A stretch of 64,000 nucleotides of DNA from Nissolia schottii (Eukaryota; Streptophyta; Magnoliopsida; Fabales; Fabaceae), in the NCBI GenBank assembly GCA_003254905.1, contig QANU01057090.1, forward strand, positions 790,101 to 854,100. The letters are read 5' to 3'. Both the position numbers and the translations under genes were made by a program. Positions 62,001 through 64,000 of the stretch are shown here, in pieces. Position 1 is the stretch's first letter. Each line of letters opens with the position of its first letter. Below the pieces are notes generated by a model, which was given only the letters and a program-made list of their open reading frames with translations, ran no database searches and was not told the DNA's origin.

Positions 62001-62646
62001 ATTTGAGTGGTATGGAAGACAACTAACCAATCCTCTTGCAATGTACTAAAAGATTGATCTTCCACGTACTGAGTTTTAGGAAACATGTGCTGACACTGTT
62101 TGTTTCATAGTTGTGTTAATCCTAGCCGTGCTCCATATGGCCAGGTACACGAGTAAATAATCGTGTGATAATATTAATATTAATGTTAGATCATTTGGAA
62201 AGAATTTTAATATCATTTTCCTTGCTGAAAATTTGTTCAAGTTTATTGTTTTCTGTTGGTTGGTGTTTCCTAATAAAATTAAGAACATTGTGGTATACAT
62301 CAATGCTGCTTGTTGGTTACCTAATATGTTTTATCTTTTTTTTCCTTCTTTGTCCATTGCAATTTGCAGCGCTACATCTGCCATCTCGCATGTTGTTCTA
62401 GGGCAGTTCAAGACATGCGTTGTTCTCCTCGGTAACTATTATCTCTTTGGATCCGATCCTGGCATAATCAGTATCTTTGGGGCACTCACAGCCATTGCTG
62501 GTATGTCTTTCTATACTTACCTTAATCTGAAGCAGCAGCAATCAAGCAAGATATTTCCTCGACAAGCCTCCGCTTTGCCAAAACCTAAAGTCAGCAAAGA
62601 AAATGGCAGTTCCCATGATGAACACTACAGCGCAGAATCCGTCTAA
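58841..62646 (+). CDS. Nucleotide-sugar / triose-phosphate translocator family transporter
   Basis: Multispanning member of the drug/metabolite transporter superfamily (TPT domain), most like plant nucleotide-sugar transporters of the Golgi/ER; substrate cannot be read from sequence. Seven exons join in frame to 381 aa: 58841-58913, 59247-59401, 59787-59995, 60073-60166, 60880-61046, 61184-61354, 62370-62646. A basic cytosolic N terminus (RKHVRKILKRKD) precedes about ten hydrophobic segments from residue about 48 to 345. Typical motifs are IIFTNKMV, LANVSLKYNSIGFYQMAKI, the VAEFVLYRKK loop and GATSAISHVVLGQFKTC. A hydrophilic Ser/Lys-rich tail ends the protein. Intron 4 uses a GC donor (AAG/GCAAGT); a nearby GT at 60171 would shift the frame. 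The assembly gap lies about 285 bp upstream of the start. Confidence 0.92.
59061..59088. repeat. (CT)n microsatellite in transporter intron 1
   Basis: About 14 CT units. Confidence 0.95.
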
Positions 62647-64000
62647 CAAATATTCCTAAACACTGCACCACATGACAATTAAAACCAATCATTTTCATTC
62701 TTTCTGTGATTTCTAGATTCTGTTCAAACCAATTTGGTGTTGATAGTGACGTGTGGAATATAATATATGATGAAAAAAGTACTAGGGTACATGCTTTTAT
62801 TATACAAGGCAACTTGCCGCTGTGGTTGGAACCCCTTCTGTAAATGAACTATTTGGTGGATTCTTAGCTAGAGTTATGGTTTTCTATTTTTTCTCTGGCT
62901 TTTATTATAGGAGCTAGTGCTGATTTTTGTAATTAAACAGATAACTGAGTTACCTTTTGGTTTCTATGGTTATCTCAATTTGCTACATTTTCCTTATGGG
63001 CTAATAGGATTTATATATTTCTAATAGAATGGAATTATGCAGCCTTTCACTATCCAAATTATTACCTTGAAGGAGAGCTAAGATTCACTAAATTAACATT
63101 CCTGAGCTTGTCACATAAACTATGTAAATTATCACCGAGGAATTAATGTAAGGAAAAAATGAACATTAAAATCGTTAATGCTCCAGGATGATTGGTAATT
63201 CTTGATCAATGCCAGCAACGTTCATTGATGAACAGAAACACTTACTATACGTAATAGGTTTTCTCAAGAAACAAGTCGTGAAAATTCCTCCTTTTGTAGC
63301 TGCTATCTGATTTAATCATTTTGTAATTCAAACCAAAGAACATGTCATTTGAGGTTCTAAAAATACAATTAAGGCTCCCACTTTCAATTGTAAACACTAG
63401 TGCCTATACTCATGTCTAGATTTGCTAAATATGGGAACGGTGCAATTGAGAGCTGCAAAAGGAATCTGTTGACTCTATACATTTCATCTCTCTGTGTAAT
63501 CTTAATATCTTGGATATGATGGCACCTTCAGAAATCAGGATTTGTAGTTGATATGCCCAGTCTTGGATGCTGCAGCTCATGCACGCTTGCAAGCAAGCTC
63601 CAAGCCATCACTTACCCTATCCTAGTGTGGTTCACCGAATCTTTTCTCATCTTTCACGAATATGATCATAAAAATGTAAAGTTCTCATGTTTGGTTAAAT
63701 AGTTACAAAAATATTCCTAAGTAATTTACATTTTCAGGAATGAAAATACCCAATTTTTATTCCCATCTCCCATGGAAATGTTGGATTTTCATGGAATTAG
63801 AATGTTTTGAAATGTGCAAAGACCAAAATGCTCAAAATCTTATACCTTTGACAATCATTGGAATCCCTTGCCCAGTGGCCGGCGACTAACTACCATTAGT
63901 TGGTGTTGGACCACCATTGATCAGTGCTAGACCATTGGCCAACGATCGCCCGGATCATTGTTGAACCATCGATGACCATTGTCAATCAACGTCAAGCCAC
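62647..64000. other. Transporter 3' UTR and downstream intergenic DNA
   Basis: The first 250-300 bases are probably 3' UTR. No further exon is recognised. From about 63880 to the window end the DNA turns GC-richer with repeated GACCATTG, ACCACCATTGATCA and GGCCAACGATC phrases, probably the start of a dispersed repeat that runs out of the window. Confidence 0.45.

Noticed and set aside
1..64000. CRISPR arrays, tRNA or rRNA genes, prokaryotic operons
   Set aside because: None seen; the short repeats here are microsatellites or transposon motifs and the window is nuclear plant DNA.

Overview
The window looks like a nuclear chromosome segment from a dicot plant, most probably a legume close to soybean (Glycine). 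This is inferred from AT-rich intergenic DNA, many-exon genes with GT-AG introns, abundant plant DNA transposons and the protein families present; no species-diagnostic sequence was tested. There is no sign of organelle, bacterial or viral DNA, and no rRNA, tRNA or CRISPR. One assembly gap (201 N) lies at 58356-58556, and single ambiguous bases at 19941 and 51825.

Layout: the first 21.5 kb is a transposon-dominated, gene-free zone. It holds an LTR end (1-783), an inverted-arm repeat element carrying a decayed FAR1-type DNA-binding-domain fragment (784-2170), a small TIR element (2668-2885), a hAT element with perfect 8-bp target duplications (3703-4539), a 5-kb defective CACTA/En-Spm element (7160-12162), a probable solo LTR (about 14044-15879) and MITE-like inverted repeats. 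Five protein-coding genes follow, all with intact reading frames across the splice sites I could place: (1) a plasma-membrane type IIB Ca2+-ATPase of the ACA8/ACA10 group, 33 coding exons, 1071 aa (+); (2) a choline monooxygenase, 10 exons, 411 aa (-); (3) the spliceosomal protein SF3B4/SAP49, 8 exons, 375 aa (+); (4) a plant intracellular Ras-group-related LRR protein, 3 exons, 357 aa (+); (5) a TPT/nucleotide-sugar-transporter family membrane protein, 7 exons, 381 aa, with a GC-AG intron (+). The Ca2+-ATPase and choline monooxygenase genes converge; choline monooxygenase and SF3B4 diverge from a 956-bp spacer. A MULE-like element with long TIRs and a third internal TIR lies at 45716-47161.

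The genes are unrelated housekeeping or stress-physiology genes and do not form a pathway or cluster. The introns, especially in the Ca2+-ATPase, have collected small elements (an inverted-repeat element, a SINE with 9-bp direct repeats, a TIR element related to the one at 2.7 kb). I see no clear new biological system. The most unusual material is a recurrent repeat motif (ACAAACATTA and its complement) found in several non-autonomous elements, one of them enclosing the FAR1 remnant, and a strong base-composition jump inside the LRR gene.
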